DNA of 64,000 nt from Micropterix aruncella (Eukaryota; Arthropoda; Insecta; Lepidoptera; Micropterigidae), in NCBI GenBank assembly GCA_944548615.1, contig OX155960.1, positions 10,478,365 to 10,542,364 on the forward strand. Direction: 5' to 3'. The notes under the pieces are model-generated. The model did no database searches. It saw only the letters and a list, made by a program, of their open reading frames with translations, and was not told where the DNA came from. Shown in pieces: positions 22,649 through 34,289 of the stretch. Each line of letters begins with the position of its first letter. The first letter of the stretch is position 1. Made by a program: the position numbers and the translations under genes.

Positions 22649-22840
22649 AGGGCGTCCTGGTGCGCACGATGTCGGCGGGCCGGGCGCGCGCGAGGGCCGG
22701 CCGGCCGCCGCAGCCGTTGGGCTCGCCCGAGTAGCGCGAGTCCAGCGCCAGCCCCAGCCCCAGCGCGTGCGCCGGCGCCGTCTGCAGCCCGGCCCCGCAT
22801 CCGCCAAACGCCACATCGTTTTTCTTGTACGCCGGATATA
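22649..22840 (-). CDS. Src42A: Src42A-type kinase, amino-terminal linker exon
   Basis: After a TTTTTTTCAG acceptor (22841-22842) the minus strand reads YPAYKKNDVAFGGCGAG, an Ala/Gly/Leu-rich stretch, DSRYSGEPNG and ADIVRTRTP, ending one base into a Ser codon before GTGAGTGCG. The unique region before SH3 in insect Src42A is similarly Gly-rich and contains a Tyr-Ser-Gly-Glu-Pro and an Asp-Val-Val-Arg-Thr-like segment, which supports the call. The preceding exon, which should begin Met-Gly and be N-myristoylated, was not located. Confidence 0.75.
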
Positions 22841-23371
22841 CTGAAAAAAATATTAGCTTTTATCGTTTCGGCTCTAGGTCTATTTTGCGAGAAGCAATTA
22901 TAAATTTTTGCTGTAACAAAAAAGTATTTTCTGTGTATTTTACACGTTATTTCTATGACTATTCAAGTTTCACAATTATTTCTTTAGTTTGTTGTCCTAA
23001 TGAAAACGTTTTCTTTTACAGAATAATTCATAACCCATAAATTCATTTGACAGTTTGCTGTCATTGAGTTTTTTCACCGACATGATGAGTATGTGATATA
23101 CACCATGATATACACCAGTGATATACACCATGTCCCAAAACTGAACGATATGATATCCCTCGGAGAGCTGACAGGCCAGCTCGTAACTGACCAGAAAATC
23201 AAAACATAACCTTATTAAAATATCATTAGTTTTTGCAATAATAACTTTTAAAAAATTCAAAAAAATCGACAGCTTACTTTAGTTTTTCTAGCGCCACAAC
23301 TACAAAATCAGATATTTTAATTTTTATTATTCAACCCTGAATAACCCTGCTCTTGACCACAGTCCAATACA
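22841..23371. other. Src42A intron, nothing recognised
   Basis: AT-rich DNA. A short triplicated phrase around ATATACACCA at about 23095-23130 is the only visible structure. Confidence 0.4.
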
Positions 23372-23715
23372 GGGTGAGTTTTTAATTGTACTGGGTGAAT
23401 CAATACGACAAACTAAGCAACGTTTGATAAAAATTAAAAAAAAATATATTTTTTTGATACTTAAAAAAAAATTGTATAAGCTAGCCAGTGGTAGGTAAAA
23501 TATCGCTAATACTGTTTATTAGCGATATTTTACCTATTGATAGATGGCGCAGAGCGCTCAACGCTTCTCAAACTTTTCTTCAATAAATAAAATTTACAAA
23601 TTTAACAGAAAAAAAAACAAAAAAAATGTTTTTTTTTCATTTTTTTATCAGAAGTTGCTTATTTTGTCGTACTGATTCACCCACCACAAGGATGTCGCTA
23701 ATTACAAACTCACCC
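23372..23715. mobile_element. Palindromic MITE, copy 1
   Basis: A 344-bp unit whose two halves are near-complementary. The ends are GGGTGAGTTTTTAATTG and its counterpart CAATTACAAACTCACCC-like sequence, and the centre is GTAGGTAAAATATCGC facing GCGATATTTTACCTA. A transcript would fold into one long hairpin. Copy 2 lies at 32280-32629. Confidence 0.75.
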
Positions 23716-24403
23716 AAAAACTAATAGTGCTAATGCTGTTGAAAAAAAAAGTTTTTTTAATTACATATTTGCAATTTTGCTAATTCCTGCAAATTTCACT
23801 TAAAAATTATGCTCACTCTAGAGGTACAAAAGTTAATAAAAAACGAACCCTTACGACATTCCTCAAATGACCTGTTTGCAGAATGCAATGTATTTGATGT
23901 CAATGAACCACTTATGATCATATCCTTTATAAAAAATACCATTAGAGCGTCTTCAATTGTCAGATACTTCTCTGTAAGTAACATGTCATCCAAGTTTGGT
24001 CAAAACCACTACCTATTTCAGGCTCCAATTTTTTTAAAACTCACTACTTCGCTAAGAACACTAGACAGTTTAAGAATCCTTCAAGAAATCACTAATGTAC
24101 TGGATCTTTGAAAACGGAAGGGAAAATACCTAAACTAAACAAGTTTCAGATGCTTTTTAAGTTGGTTTTTCGTATAGAATAATCCCGCATAAAAGAAAAA
24201 CTGCTTATAGCCTAAAAGATATATTTTTTAAATAACATATTATTTGCCAACGTAATCATTTGTCAAATCATCTGAAAATCATGAGCATAACGGTCTATAT
24301 TTCAATTGTAGGTACCTACATATATATAGCAATTTATTTATTATAACACGGCCTATATATATTTTTTTATTTAGGTAAAAACTATAGCGCAATACTATAT
24401 TGA

Positions 24404-24892
24404 CTACACATTTCGAAATAAAATAATAGCTTTACTTATGGTGTAATTACTTACACTTACTTACAATATAGTAAGACCAATGCTTACTATATTGCGCAAT
24501 ACTATAGCAATTTATTTATTTTAACACGTTTTTTTAGCTTGACCTGTATGTGTATGAATCTATCAATTAACGTAATCTTGTAAGTCGAATTTTCAACCAC
24601 TTCTGATAGTCAACTATCAACATGTCTTCTTCAAATCAAATCGTCATAATACTCCTCAGTGAAATGTTTCCAAAAAGTATTGTCATGAAATATTATGTAC
24701 CTAAACAAATGCTAGAAAACGCGCCCACACTTTTATACTCAAATAATATAGTTAATTACAAACATGGCTTACGCTAACTCCCTTACAGTGATAACAGATT
24801 GGTTACATATTTTTTCCTTTTTTTTCAGGCAGTACATACAAAAGCGTGTTTTCTTATGTTTTTGAAGCTATTATTTTATTTCGAAATGTGTC
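24404..24892. mobile_element. Possible MITE with 25-bp inverted ends
   Basis: ACATTTCGAAATAAAATAAT at 24407 recurs inverted at about 24866-24889. Between them ATAGCAATTTATTTATT occurs twice as a direct repeat near the left. No coding capacity and no clear target duplication. Confidence 0.45.
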
Positions 24893-25257
24893 GCCATTTG
24901 CTTTACAGTAAATTCTTACGAGATCGCGAGAGTTGATGTTTATCGGCAACTCACGCATATAAACAGGGACAAATCGAAATTTAAAATATAACAGCGGAAG
25001 TCACAAACACAGATTTTATAAAATATCATAAATGGTTTAATATACACAGAAAACGATTCTAGTTTTAGCGCGCATTTTCTCCAGCATTGCACAGCTGTTC
25101 CGCCGAATAATCAGCTTCTCTTCAGGCGGAAACACATGCGGAAGCGCCATAAATACATCGCAGACATATTGTTTTATACAAATTATGGTTAAATAAAGAT
25201 CTAAAGTCTCCTGCGATATAGGTTTTATTTATTAATCCTCTATATCTATCAGCGCTA

Positions 25258-25895
25258 CGGGCCCAGTGCAGTTGGGCCACTATGACCATGTGTTATGGTC
25301 GGCCCAACTCACAGGTCAACACCCATCCGGTTGCCTCCACGCAGAAGTGCGACCCCTGGTAGCGTATTTCCGTTTGCGTTCAATAGAAGGCAGTACTGCC
25401 TCGAAACGCGCACTCCAATCGCGCAGTTTCAAGCGGCGTTAGCCAATCGACTATGCATTCCGACTGATAGGATAACTGGAGGCGTCTGGAACCGACTTTG
25501 TTTCCTAAAGAGCGGGGTTGGTTGTTAACCTTACGGTAACTGTTCTTGAAACGACCGATCGGCTACCCGATACCGGGTGAACAGCCGGGCAAAGGATGCC
25601 GTGATCCGCGATAGATTCAGTAGACAGCGAATCACCTCTACTTAAGGGAGAGCTCGAACCCTTAAGCAGTCGGGAGGCCGGAGAAATCTGTCCGTGACTG
25701 GAAGTAAGGGTGCGAGTGTCGGCCCGCTGGGTGCATACCCGGCTTCTCGCGGTAAGGCGCTGGTCTCTTGCGGGCGAGTGGCGTAGAGACCAGTGGACTA
25801 GACAGTGGACTAGACAGTGGACTGTTTCGTCCTAAGTCTTCTCCGCTGTCCTTACGAGAGACAGAACGATGAAATATCGTTAAAACTTCCTGAAG
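25258..25895 (-). mobile_element. R element copy 2, 5'-truncated
   Basis: Minus-strand orientation. It ends in the GGGCCC/TAGC block at the left and lacks the ACGGG hairpin start, so it is truncated at its 5' end. A 14-bp phrase around CTAGACAGTGGA is repeated three times at 25790-25823. Confidence 0.7.
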
Positions 25896-26108
25896 TATGG
25901 GCCCATGCTGGGTTGGCCATGAAGACCCATGTGTTCAGGGTCGGCCACACTCACGGGTCAACACCTATCCGACGGCCTCCACGCACGAGGTGCGAACCTG
26001 GGTAGGACGTTCGGACGAAGGACCTCCCCTGGGAATCAAACCTCTGGCGCTCCTGGACGGTCTGCGCACCGTGCGGCGCAAGCCAATCGATTGTGCACTC
26101 CGACTAAC
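25896..26108 (-). mobile_element. R element copy 3, 3' end only
   Basis: Nearly identical to 1488-1697 of copy 1 (by eye), starting at GGGCCCATGCTGGGTTGGCC and stopping at the GACTAACA hairpin. It abuts copy 4, which points the other way. Confidence 0.7.
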
Positions 26109-26549
26109 ATATTGAGATGTCAACCACAACGGGCGAACCCGTCACCGCAGGACGTTTTAACGATTCATCGTTCTATCGACCGTGCAGTGAGCGTAGGAGA
26201 CTTTGGACATTACAAATCCGACGTCTAGCTACGCCACAACCCGCAAGAGACCAACGCCTTTACCGCGAGTAATGTTACCTGGCGGGCCGACACTCGCGCC
26301 CTTGCTTCCAATTGTGACCAGATTTCTCCGGTCTCTCGATTGGTTCCGAGTTCGAGGTCGCTTGCGCGGTCCTCTCCCCTACGAAGCGGTGAAACGGTGT
26401 ACACCGAATCTATCGCGGACCAAGGCGTCCTTTGCCCGACTCTGAACCGGGATCGGATGGCCAATGGTCATTTCAAGAGCAGTCGCCGTAAGGTAGGCAA
26501 CCACCCCCGCTCTATAGGAAACAATACAGTTCCCAGACTCCTCCTCCTA
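26109..26549 (+). mobile_element. R element copy 4, 3' part missing
   Basis: Begins TGTCAACCACAACGGGCGAA and runs through the conserved CTATCGCGGACCA region, then breaks off into a Penelope-like terminal sequence at 26550. Very close to copy 10 (48047-48707) over the shared length. Confidence 0.75.
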
Positions 26550-26638
26550 TCTACCCTGGACAACGGCGGCTGCAACGTCACCGAAACGTCGGGTGCTACA
26601 AATTTCACACGGTAAATTCGTTTTCTATCCTATTTATA
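26550..26638 (+). mobile_element. Penelope-like element terminal sequence
   Basis: CTACCCTGGACAACGGCGG through GCGGTAAATTCG-like sequence to TCCTATTTATAAA, the same end that occurs at 11020-11100, 30166-30244 and 61020-61110. Confidence 0.7.
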
Positions 26639-26639
26639 A

Positions 26640-26890
26640 AGCATAAACATCGTTGGTCGCTGTCCAGGCCTTGTCGCAAAAAGACACAGTTTACTGGGAC
26701 AAACCTTTCTCGAACCCAGCGATCTGTCCAACTTGAAGGTCAGTAATCTGTATGGAGTGGTAAGCAGTACCGGGCTACTAGCAGACCAATGACCCAACCA
26801 CAAATTGGGTAATTACAAAATATCTTATAGATCCAGGTGACACCAAGAGCTGGAAACAAGCCCCCCACTCCGTTTACTACTACTACTACT
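26640..26890 (+). mobile_element. LINE-B 3' end with (TAC)n tail
   Basis: Encodes INIVGRCPGLVAKRHS and LEPSDLSNLKVSNLYG, the very end of a LINE ORF2. The 3' tail is (TAC)n (TTTACTACTACTACTACT). It matches, in inverted orientation, the LINE-B piece at 53780-54117. Confidence 0.7.
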
Positions 26891-28996
26891 AAGAGTTTCA
26901 CAAAATGAGACTTAATTCAGAAAGTACTCGTACTTTAGACATTTCTTTACCCATCTGTATACACCTAACAGTATAAAGTTACGTAATTCGAAATAATATT
27001 ACTGCATGTGTGATCCTAAAAAGTGTTGTTTTTTTTTGTTTACATGGGGCCGACCCTTCAGGAGGTCAAGGTTTGAAGGGCCGACCGCGATCATTACTAT
27101 GGTTTCGAAACTTGAAGAACCTTACCTAAAGGTCTGTCCGGATCGTGGCGCCGGCTGCAGCACTTGTTTCCCATCGCGAAGGCGCCGTTTTAGCGCCGTC
27201 TATTGCGATCACCGCTCTGCCACCGACCACCTACGCTAAAACAACAGAAACAAACCAATACATTATGAGAGAATAGAGAATAAAGAGAACAGAGAATAAA
27301 GAGAATAAATACACTGATTTACAATATGTTCATATCTGAGGTGGGGGGAAATGCATTGATATCAACATCGACAACCGTGCTGAAGAAGATGGTGGCGCGT
27401 TGGCTACTGGATAAGAGGAGACGGAAACGTAAAAATCTGCAAAAAAATCTTGCCTGATAAAAATAAAAAACACATTACCTAAAAAAATGTGAAAATAAGA
27501 AAAACTAAATTCTAGGTGCTTAAATTGGCAAATAAATAACAATTCTTGCTATCCATATTATCATATTTTAATTGTCTATTTTTATCAAATTATTATTATT
27601 ATTATTATTGCTGTTGTTATTTATGGTGTTCGCTTTAACGAATTTATTAATTTATTACATATATTTTAACTGTATATGCAGTAATACGTTAGTATAATGC
27701 TATTTTGTTATTAGTATCACATCTATAATACCTATATATTTATGTTATTAATATCATTAAGTCAAAAATATCTAATAATAATAATATTACTATTATATTA
27801 TCTATATTATATATTTTTTAAGACACAGAGATGTTTTATCTTTTAAGCAGCTGAATCTTTTAAGCTGCTATTGGAGAAATATTACTAGATTACTGTCTCG
27901 ACACAGGTCTAGTAATGGCCTAGTGAGGCAGTATAATCCAAATGGGCCTGTACCTTTTTTTACTGATTAGTTAAGCACTCTACGTATTCCTACTCCACTA
28001 CTATTTTTAATCAATAGTAAATAAATAATTATAATTATGTATGTTATGGATAAATAAATAAAATTTAAAAAATTCTCTGATTCTGATCAAAATACGCCGG
28101 TTCTTTTCTGGTGCCAAAGGAGCAGCTTGAGCCGGGCGACATTACTTATAGGGCTTCAAAATTGTCCTTTGAATAGCATACAACAGTATGATAATACATT
28201 ACGTTTGTTCTTCTTTCGCCGATATGAAAACATCGCGTCAATAATTTGCATGCCCCATCTTCATGTTACCTAATGATTGGCCGCTTCACATAGGTCTCTC
28301 TCGCTCTTTTCCATACATTTTTCGCAGGTGACAAGTGGTGCCGATTTGCTTCTACGATAGCGATGTGGCCACGTATTGGCCGACTTGGATTAACCGACTC
28401 GCAGACTGCATAGCAGACTTTTTTAAACACTTTTTTAACTTAATTATAAGATATTCCGCAAACTCCTGCTGAAGTACTATATAAAAATCAGAACCGTTCA
28501 AGTATGCCATCCCGTCCATAAAATATAAAGTTTATAGCCCTTCATAAGTAATCATGATTTATCGATTTTGTAAATCCAGCGCTGAAACCTACACCGCCAG
28601 TCCCACCACGCATGTTTACATTATATATTATATAAGGTCATTAACTTTGCGAATCGAGTTGTGTCCTTGTTTCTCGACACGACCGCTCCCACGATAGGGA
28701 CTCATATAAGTCATGTTATTTTATGACGTCCACCGTTAGGTGCGCCTCTCGAGATACGCTAACTAAATGCCCCTAAACCACTTTGCTTCGACTACAAGGA
28801 AGGCCGGAACCGGCGCGGTGACGCGGTCGCTGCTCGCATGGCGTGTAAAAACCAAAACGCAGCACTCAAAAAATAAAACTGTAAACTCGTTAATAAGCCG
28901 CATTGCTTCTTGTCGAGCGGCGCGGGTGTGGGCGGTCAACTCCATGTCGACGGACCGACTAACATAGCCACAAGCCGTGAAGCTGGATTGTTTGGG
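26891..28996. other. No gene recognised; simple repeats and AT-rich DNA
   Basis: Holds a GAGAATAAA-type repeat (about 27266-27310), an (ATT)n run (about 27594-27612), very AT-rich sequence to about 28090 ending in AAATAAATAAA that may be an old LINE tail, and then mixed-composition DNA without motifs. Confidence 0.4.
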
Positions 28997-29260
28997 GGTA
29001 TAGTTCAAAAGCCAGCGTCAAAAAAAAGAGTTTTGGAAAAGCTGATACTTTCAGATCAGACAGTTATTTGGCCATAGAATGTCGGGGTACAGTCAGCAGA
29101 CCAGATTCCGGAGACACCTGGCGCTTGCTCATCTACTAGGAAAGGTGTAAATTTAATTAGTACCCCCAGAGTGTTTTGGAAAAGCTGAACATTCATCAGT
29201 AGACAGTGGATCCAATAAAGAACTCGAAATATATGGTCGGACTGCTTCATAATCAACGCG
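28997..29260 (-). mobile_element. LINE-F fragment, inverted copy
   Basis: Inverted similarity to 29806-29919 of the plus-strand LINE-F piece: the shared blocks TGTACCCCGACATTCTATG-like and AAGTATCAGCTTT appear on the minus strand. The frame is decayed (DHIFRVLYWIHCLL). Confidence 0.5.
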
Positions 29261-29344
29261 TGGCGTCAGCATCTCCATACATGTCACACATCGGTCTACT
29301 TCCGCGCAATGTAATGATCGCAATGGCGCAATATATCTAAAGTT

Positions 29345-29925
29345 ATAACATTGATGGCAATGCACTATCACGAGTAAATCAAACAAGGGACCTAGGAGTG
29401 ACCTTTGACTCACGGTTGACATACAAACAGCACATCTACACCCTAGTTAATAATTCTTGCAAATTGCTAGGTTTTGTAATGAGGAACATGAGGCAGTTCA
29501 ACAATACATTTGTCATGTGCCTCCTGTTCAATTCCCTAGTTCGCAGCAGATTAGAAGTCAACGCGGCAATATGGAGTCCTAACGAAAAGAGCTACATATC
29601 CAGGCTGGAGAGTAAACAGAAACGCTTTCTGAGGTTTCTGTACTTTAAACAGCATGGATATTATCCATTTCTATATCCTACGGCATTTATTCTGGGGATG
29701 GTTGGGTACAACTCACTAAGCGTAAGAAGAGATTGGCTGTCAATCTGCCACATGTATAAACTGCTTAGGGGGTTCGTTGATTTATAGTACACCAGCAACA
29801 GGTGTCCCGGAATTTGGACTGCTTACTGTACCTCGGCATTCTATGTACAAACTACTGTCTGATCTAAAAGTATCAGCTTTCCCAAAGCTCTTGCACTTTT
29901 TTGACGCTGGCTCCCCAACCAATAG
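29345..29925 (+). pseudogene. LINE-F fragment, reverse transcriptase carboxy end
   Basis: Plus-strand codons read QTRDLGVTFDSRLTYKQHI, LLFNSLVRSRLEVNAAIWSP, RLESKQKRFLRFLYFKQHG and NSLSVRRDWLSICHMYKLL, the thumb and carboxy region of a Jockey-like polymerase. Flanking sequence downstream (to about 29925) repeats in inverted form at 28997-29112. Truncated at both ends. Confidence 0.8.
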
Positions 29926-30059
29926 AGGCTGTTGCGCAACCTAGTAATGAATTCAGGGGAGAGAAAACACACAAATCAGGTGTATCTGTCTATCGTTACC
30001 TACCATACGATAGGTCACTAGGAAAGAAGCGAGACACGAGTGCTGCTGTGAACATACCT

Positions 30060-30270
30060 CGATTTTATAAATAGGATAGAAAACGAATTTACCGCGTGAA
30101 ATTTGTAGCACCCGACGTTTCGGTGACGTTGCAGCCGCCGTTGCAGACTGACAGTCTACCCTGGACAACGGCGGCTGCAACGTCACCTAAACGTCGGGTG
30201 CTACAAATTTCACGCGGTAAATTCGTTTTCTGTCCTATTTATAATGTCAAACAACCGCGATAGTCTTCGA
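30060..30270. mobile_element. Penelope-like terminal palindrome
   Basis: Two 79-bp arms (30065-30143 and 30166-30244) are complementary with two mismatches and separated by 22 bp. Each arm is the terminal sequence found once at the end of the endonuclease-bearing copies. The sequence beyond the right arm (GTCAAACAACCGCGATAGTC) also recurs at 10748, 35320 and 60990. Confidence 0.85.
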
Positions 30271-30555
30271 TTTTATATATACCTACCTCGATTTTTTTAC
30301 ATAAGAGTAACATCAGATGGTATGTTTCTCTAACATACAATTGTTGATGCCGACATTAATAATTATCTTATAAATATACGTCTAAATTAAGTTTTTGGAA
30401 AGCGTAGATTGAGTATTACCAAAATACATTTCAAATTGATATTCAATGACAAGAAACCATAGGATAAGGTCATTTTAAGCCGTTATCACTAAAGAACGGC
30501 AAGTTTCTACGTGTATCTACTTATAGTCGCATATAGCGCATTTATACACACATAA

Positions 30556-31010
30556 AGCCCGCCACAGACTGCTGCGCACGGCTGCGTTTCACACGAGTCT
30601 TTAGCTTTGTTCAATACCAGCTGCCATACAAATTAACAAATAGCGGGCCACGCGCACGCTACGCGCGGCTGCATGGCTATGTGACGTCAGAAGCACGCGC
30701 GTGGGTTGACGTGGATGCGTCGATCAAGCGAACCTGTGCACACGTTTTGTGGCCACTGCCACGGCAACCATGTTTCCTCCTCGCTCACCCGCTTCCGCAC
30801 TTTTATCTGTTCCAAACCGTGCCCAAACCGTTGCAAGCGCTTTACGACGTGCACTTAAGCACAAGTGCTCTCTGAGGCAGTCGTGTTGAAATGGACATTT
30901 GCGTGGCGTAGTTCAGTTAGCTGTGTGTGGCCGCGTAGCTACATCGAGCCACGAGGCTTCCATGTCAAAGTGAGCGTTTATCGTCGTGCGCAGCTGTCTG
31001 TGGCGGGCTA
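30556..31010. mobile_element. GC-rich MITE with about 28-bp inverted ends
   Basis: GCCCGCCACAGACTGCTGCG at the left and its complement with one mismatch at about 30983-31010. A TAA lies next to each end (one extra base at the left), compatible with a PIF/Harbinger-type 3-bp duplication. It is a GC-rich island in AT-rich surroundings, with many CACGTG-like words. Confidence 0.65.
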
Positions 31011-32279
31011 AGTTTGCACACGCTCACATCTCTTGAGAATATAAATTACCAATATGTATACAAGAGTGAATTTATATTATTATTTTTTACGTGATATTTT
31101 GTATTTGGATTATTTTTTTAAACTTATTTTCGACTACTTTTATTATTTATTAATTATTTTGTTAGTTTTTTTTTAATATTTTTTACAATCCCAATTTCGC
31201 GACCATTTTGATACCAGCTTATGAAAAAGATAGATTAAAATATATCTTTTTCGTAATTTTATTAAAATAAATCAAAACATTTATTTTAATAAAAACTAAT
31301 ACATAGTTGCATTATATTTACAATTGTGATATGATTAAATAATTCATTTTATTAATATTCAAAAGAATACCGATTACTCGTAAGAAAGTATCTAAAGTAC
31401 ATAGATATTATTGTAGAATTATATAGAATATAATTATTGTGTCTTCCCTGGAACAGGCGCCGCCTAGTTAGGAGTGATGCAAAATCATTGCGTTTAATAT
31501 TTTTTATCAATATATTCTTTTGAACAAAAGAAATTAAAAATATAACCGCATAAAAAATAAATAACCCCTGAGAAAGTTATAAATATCGATCTCAGCATTT
31601 CAAAAGAATCGAAATATGTTTTAAATTATTTCGGATAATTTTACTTCGTTCGGGCACGGCTTTATATATAGCGGGGCTATGGCCCGGGTGACTAGTCACG
31701 CCGAATCGCTGTATAAACGGTCATGCCAGCCTCCCTAATCGTAACAGAAACTGAAAGTGTACAAAGGCGATGATAGCTTTAGTGCCTGTCAGAACTGCAT
31801 AAAAGGCATACAGCTGTTAAATTAGATTTTTATTGCTTTTTGCTGGCGGTATTTTTTACAACTGGCGCGAGAATTCCGAATTAGAGGATCTGTCTCAGTA
31901 GATTTTGCTATCATTCTGTAACGCAAAATAGACGAACTATTTTTTTGACGTGATAACGCCCTTTAGTTCGGTAGGGAGCGTCATTTCAATTAGAAACCTA
32001 ATTTGTGGCATTAAGGATTTTGACAATAACAATTTTCTCTGTTCCCGTAACTATCTTTATTCTTTCTATTATTGACTATTATAGCAATGTCATATTTCAT
32101 TATTATTATTATTGTATTGTTTCTATTTCTATTTTTTTAATTATTTTTAATACTGTCCATATGATACTCTATGAATGTATCCAATAATTCTGTTTGTCTA
32201 TTGCCCATATAATATTTATTTATACGAAATTATGTAAGAATTTTGAATAAAAACATTGGATAATTTTGTTTATTATGCA
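31011..32279. other. AT-rich DNA, nothing recognised
   Basis: No recognised coding motif, inverted ends or structural RNA. Confidence 0.4.
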
Positions 32280-32629
32280 CCGTGAGTTTTTTATTAGTGA
32301 CATCCTTGTAGTGGGCGAATCAACACGAGCAATTGAACAACTTTTATTTTAAAAAAATTGGAAAAAAATCTTTTTTTGATTGTTAAATAAAAGTTAGACA
32401 AGCGTTGAGCGCGCTGTAGCATCTGGTGGTAGGTAAAATATCGCAAATATTTTACCTACCGCTAGGTGATACCGCGCGCTCAACGCTTTTATACTTTTTT
32501 CGAAAAAAAAAAACAAATTAAAAAAAACAAATTTTCGAAAAAAATGTTCTTTTTTTTATATTAAAAGTTGCTTACTTGCTCGTATTGATTCCCCCACTAC
32601 AAGGATGTCTCTAATAAAAAAAACTCACC
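32280..32629. mobile_element. Palindromic MITE, copy 2
   Basis: Same family as 23372-23715. The centre has GGTAGGTAAAATAT facing ATATTTTACCTACC across five bases, flanked by GCGTTGAGCGCG and CGCGCTCAACGC. The outer ends are GTGAGTTTTTTATTAG and its complement. Confidence 0.75.
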
Positions 32630-33607
32630 TACAACCTAGAAAATCTGTGCTCGAATGTTCGACGTTCATACCTTACAATACCGATGTCATAGGTTATATA
32701 TAGTGTAGGTACATTACATATTTTGTTAATTTTGTAATTTTCGTTAGTTTTGACTTTACTAAGTGTAGCAAACCACTGGTTTAATAAATAAACAAATAAA
32801 TCAAAAATATATTTATATGTGCGACAGCATCTCGACATCTACTCAATTTGACTAATATCTACTCAATTCGCTGTAATACTCTTAATATTTTTTGACCGAG
32901 AAATATGTAGAAATAGAAAGAGCGCGGCAACAGCCCAGAAGATATTTATCGGGATGGGTTCATTACCTCCAACCGATCGCAGCCCGGACGACAAAATTTT
33001 CAGACCAGTGATCTGTATAGTTTAAAATTTTTAATCCGCTTCCAAGCAAGCTAAAGTGGAAAATAATATCATTTTCAAGTGATTCGTTAAAATTTACCTC
33101 GAGGATATGCTTATGAAATAATTATTACACGTACAATACTGTTATAGCATAGGTATGTGTAAGCGTAATAGTTCTTTATTGAAGACTTCTTTAGATTACT
33201 AATTTTAGGTATCAAAATCAAAGAACACAAATGATTTTTTTAATCATTTATTTAACCACCTTTTAAATACAACTTTTGAATAAAATCCATCCAAGCCATA
33301 GGCTTACCCGCTGGTGATTATGATAAGGTGACTTTTAGGCCAACTTGTGTGGCTATATTTACCATATTATTACATATGAACTGCATTTATTTATTGATTT
33401 ATTTATTTATTAGAGCTATTAGATTCTAGAGCAGGGGAATATTAAGCGAAACGAAAGTGAGAATACCGAAAGTTAGGTCACAGGGAAAAAAACATAGCCT
33501 TTGCATCGCCCATTTTTGCAGGTATTGCTGCCACATTGTTGACAGGAGGAAAGACGGCTCATTCCACTTTTAAACTGCCCCTTTCGGTATCACTTGAAAG
33601 AGACAGT
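32630..33607. other. AT-rich DNA, nothing recognised
   Basis: No supported feature; only short open frames without motifs. Confidence 0.4.
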
Positions 33608-33921
33608 GGGCCCGATTGCGTTTCATAGTGAACTAACATAGAAACTTAGTTCAACCGAACGAGACAGAGCAATACGATAGAACGGAATATGAAACGAACT
33701 ATCGTCATTTTCCCCGCACCAAAACTACCTGTCGAACGTATAAATGCCCGAATAAGTTTGAACACATTTCGTGCGGTGATATATTTAGCTGCTTTATCTT
33801 CCGTGGGTAGTTTTAATGCGGAAAAGCGACAACCGTTCATTTCACATTCCGCTCTGACGTACTGCGCTGTCTCGTTCACATTAACTAATTTACGATTTCA
33901 AGAGAAACGCAATCGAGCCGA
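33608..33921. mobile_element. MITE with GGGCCCGATTGCGTTTC ends
   Basis: The left end GGGCCCGATTGCGTTTC is matched by GAAACGCAATCGAGCC at the right; about 314 bp. The overlapping open frames on both strands lie wholly inside it and are probably incidental. Confidence 0.55.
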
Positions 33922-33954
33922 GTGTGTGCTTTATCTGCAAAAATGGCCCATTGG

Positions 33955-34232
33955 TTAAGGTCTTGCAAAATGTAAGCCTAATATGGGACGAGTGCATTGC
34001 AACTCATAGAGCTCACGTAGAGGCCTTAGATACAACTATCAGAGACATAAGAAGCTCAAATAAAATTATGGGTGAAATTACTTTGATGTTTTCTGGTGAT
34101 TTCAGGCAAGCATTGTCTATAATAGTTAGGGGAACTAGAGCAGATATTATTAAATTTTGCTTCAAATCTTCCCCATTGTGGATGTTTGCTGAATCCTTGA
34201 AGTTTTATACCAACACGAGGATTCACTTAGGT
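33955..34232 (+). pseudogene. Helitron-type PIF1-like helicase fragment
   Basis: Codons read VSLIWDECIATHRAHVEALD (Walker B region with Asp-Glu), IMGEITLMFSGDFRQALSII (the Gly-Asp-Phe-Arg-Gln motif of PIF1-like helicases) and SLKFYTNTRI. This is the central part of the helicase encoded by Helitrons. It has no Walker A or Rep region here, so it is a fragment. Confidence 0.75.
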
Positions 34233-34289
34233 AAAAGAAGCACACATTCCCCAAAAAAAGCTCCTGTTGATTGTTGACGAGAAAATACT

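Noticed and set aside
26203..26464. Conserved-looking open frames in R copies on both strands
   Set aside because: GC-rich composition keeps frames open; the predicted peptides shift frame or stop between copies and have no motif.
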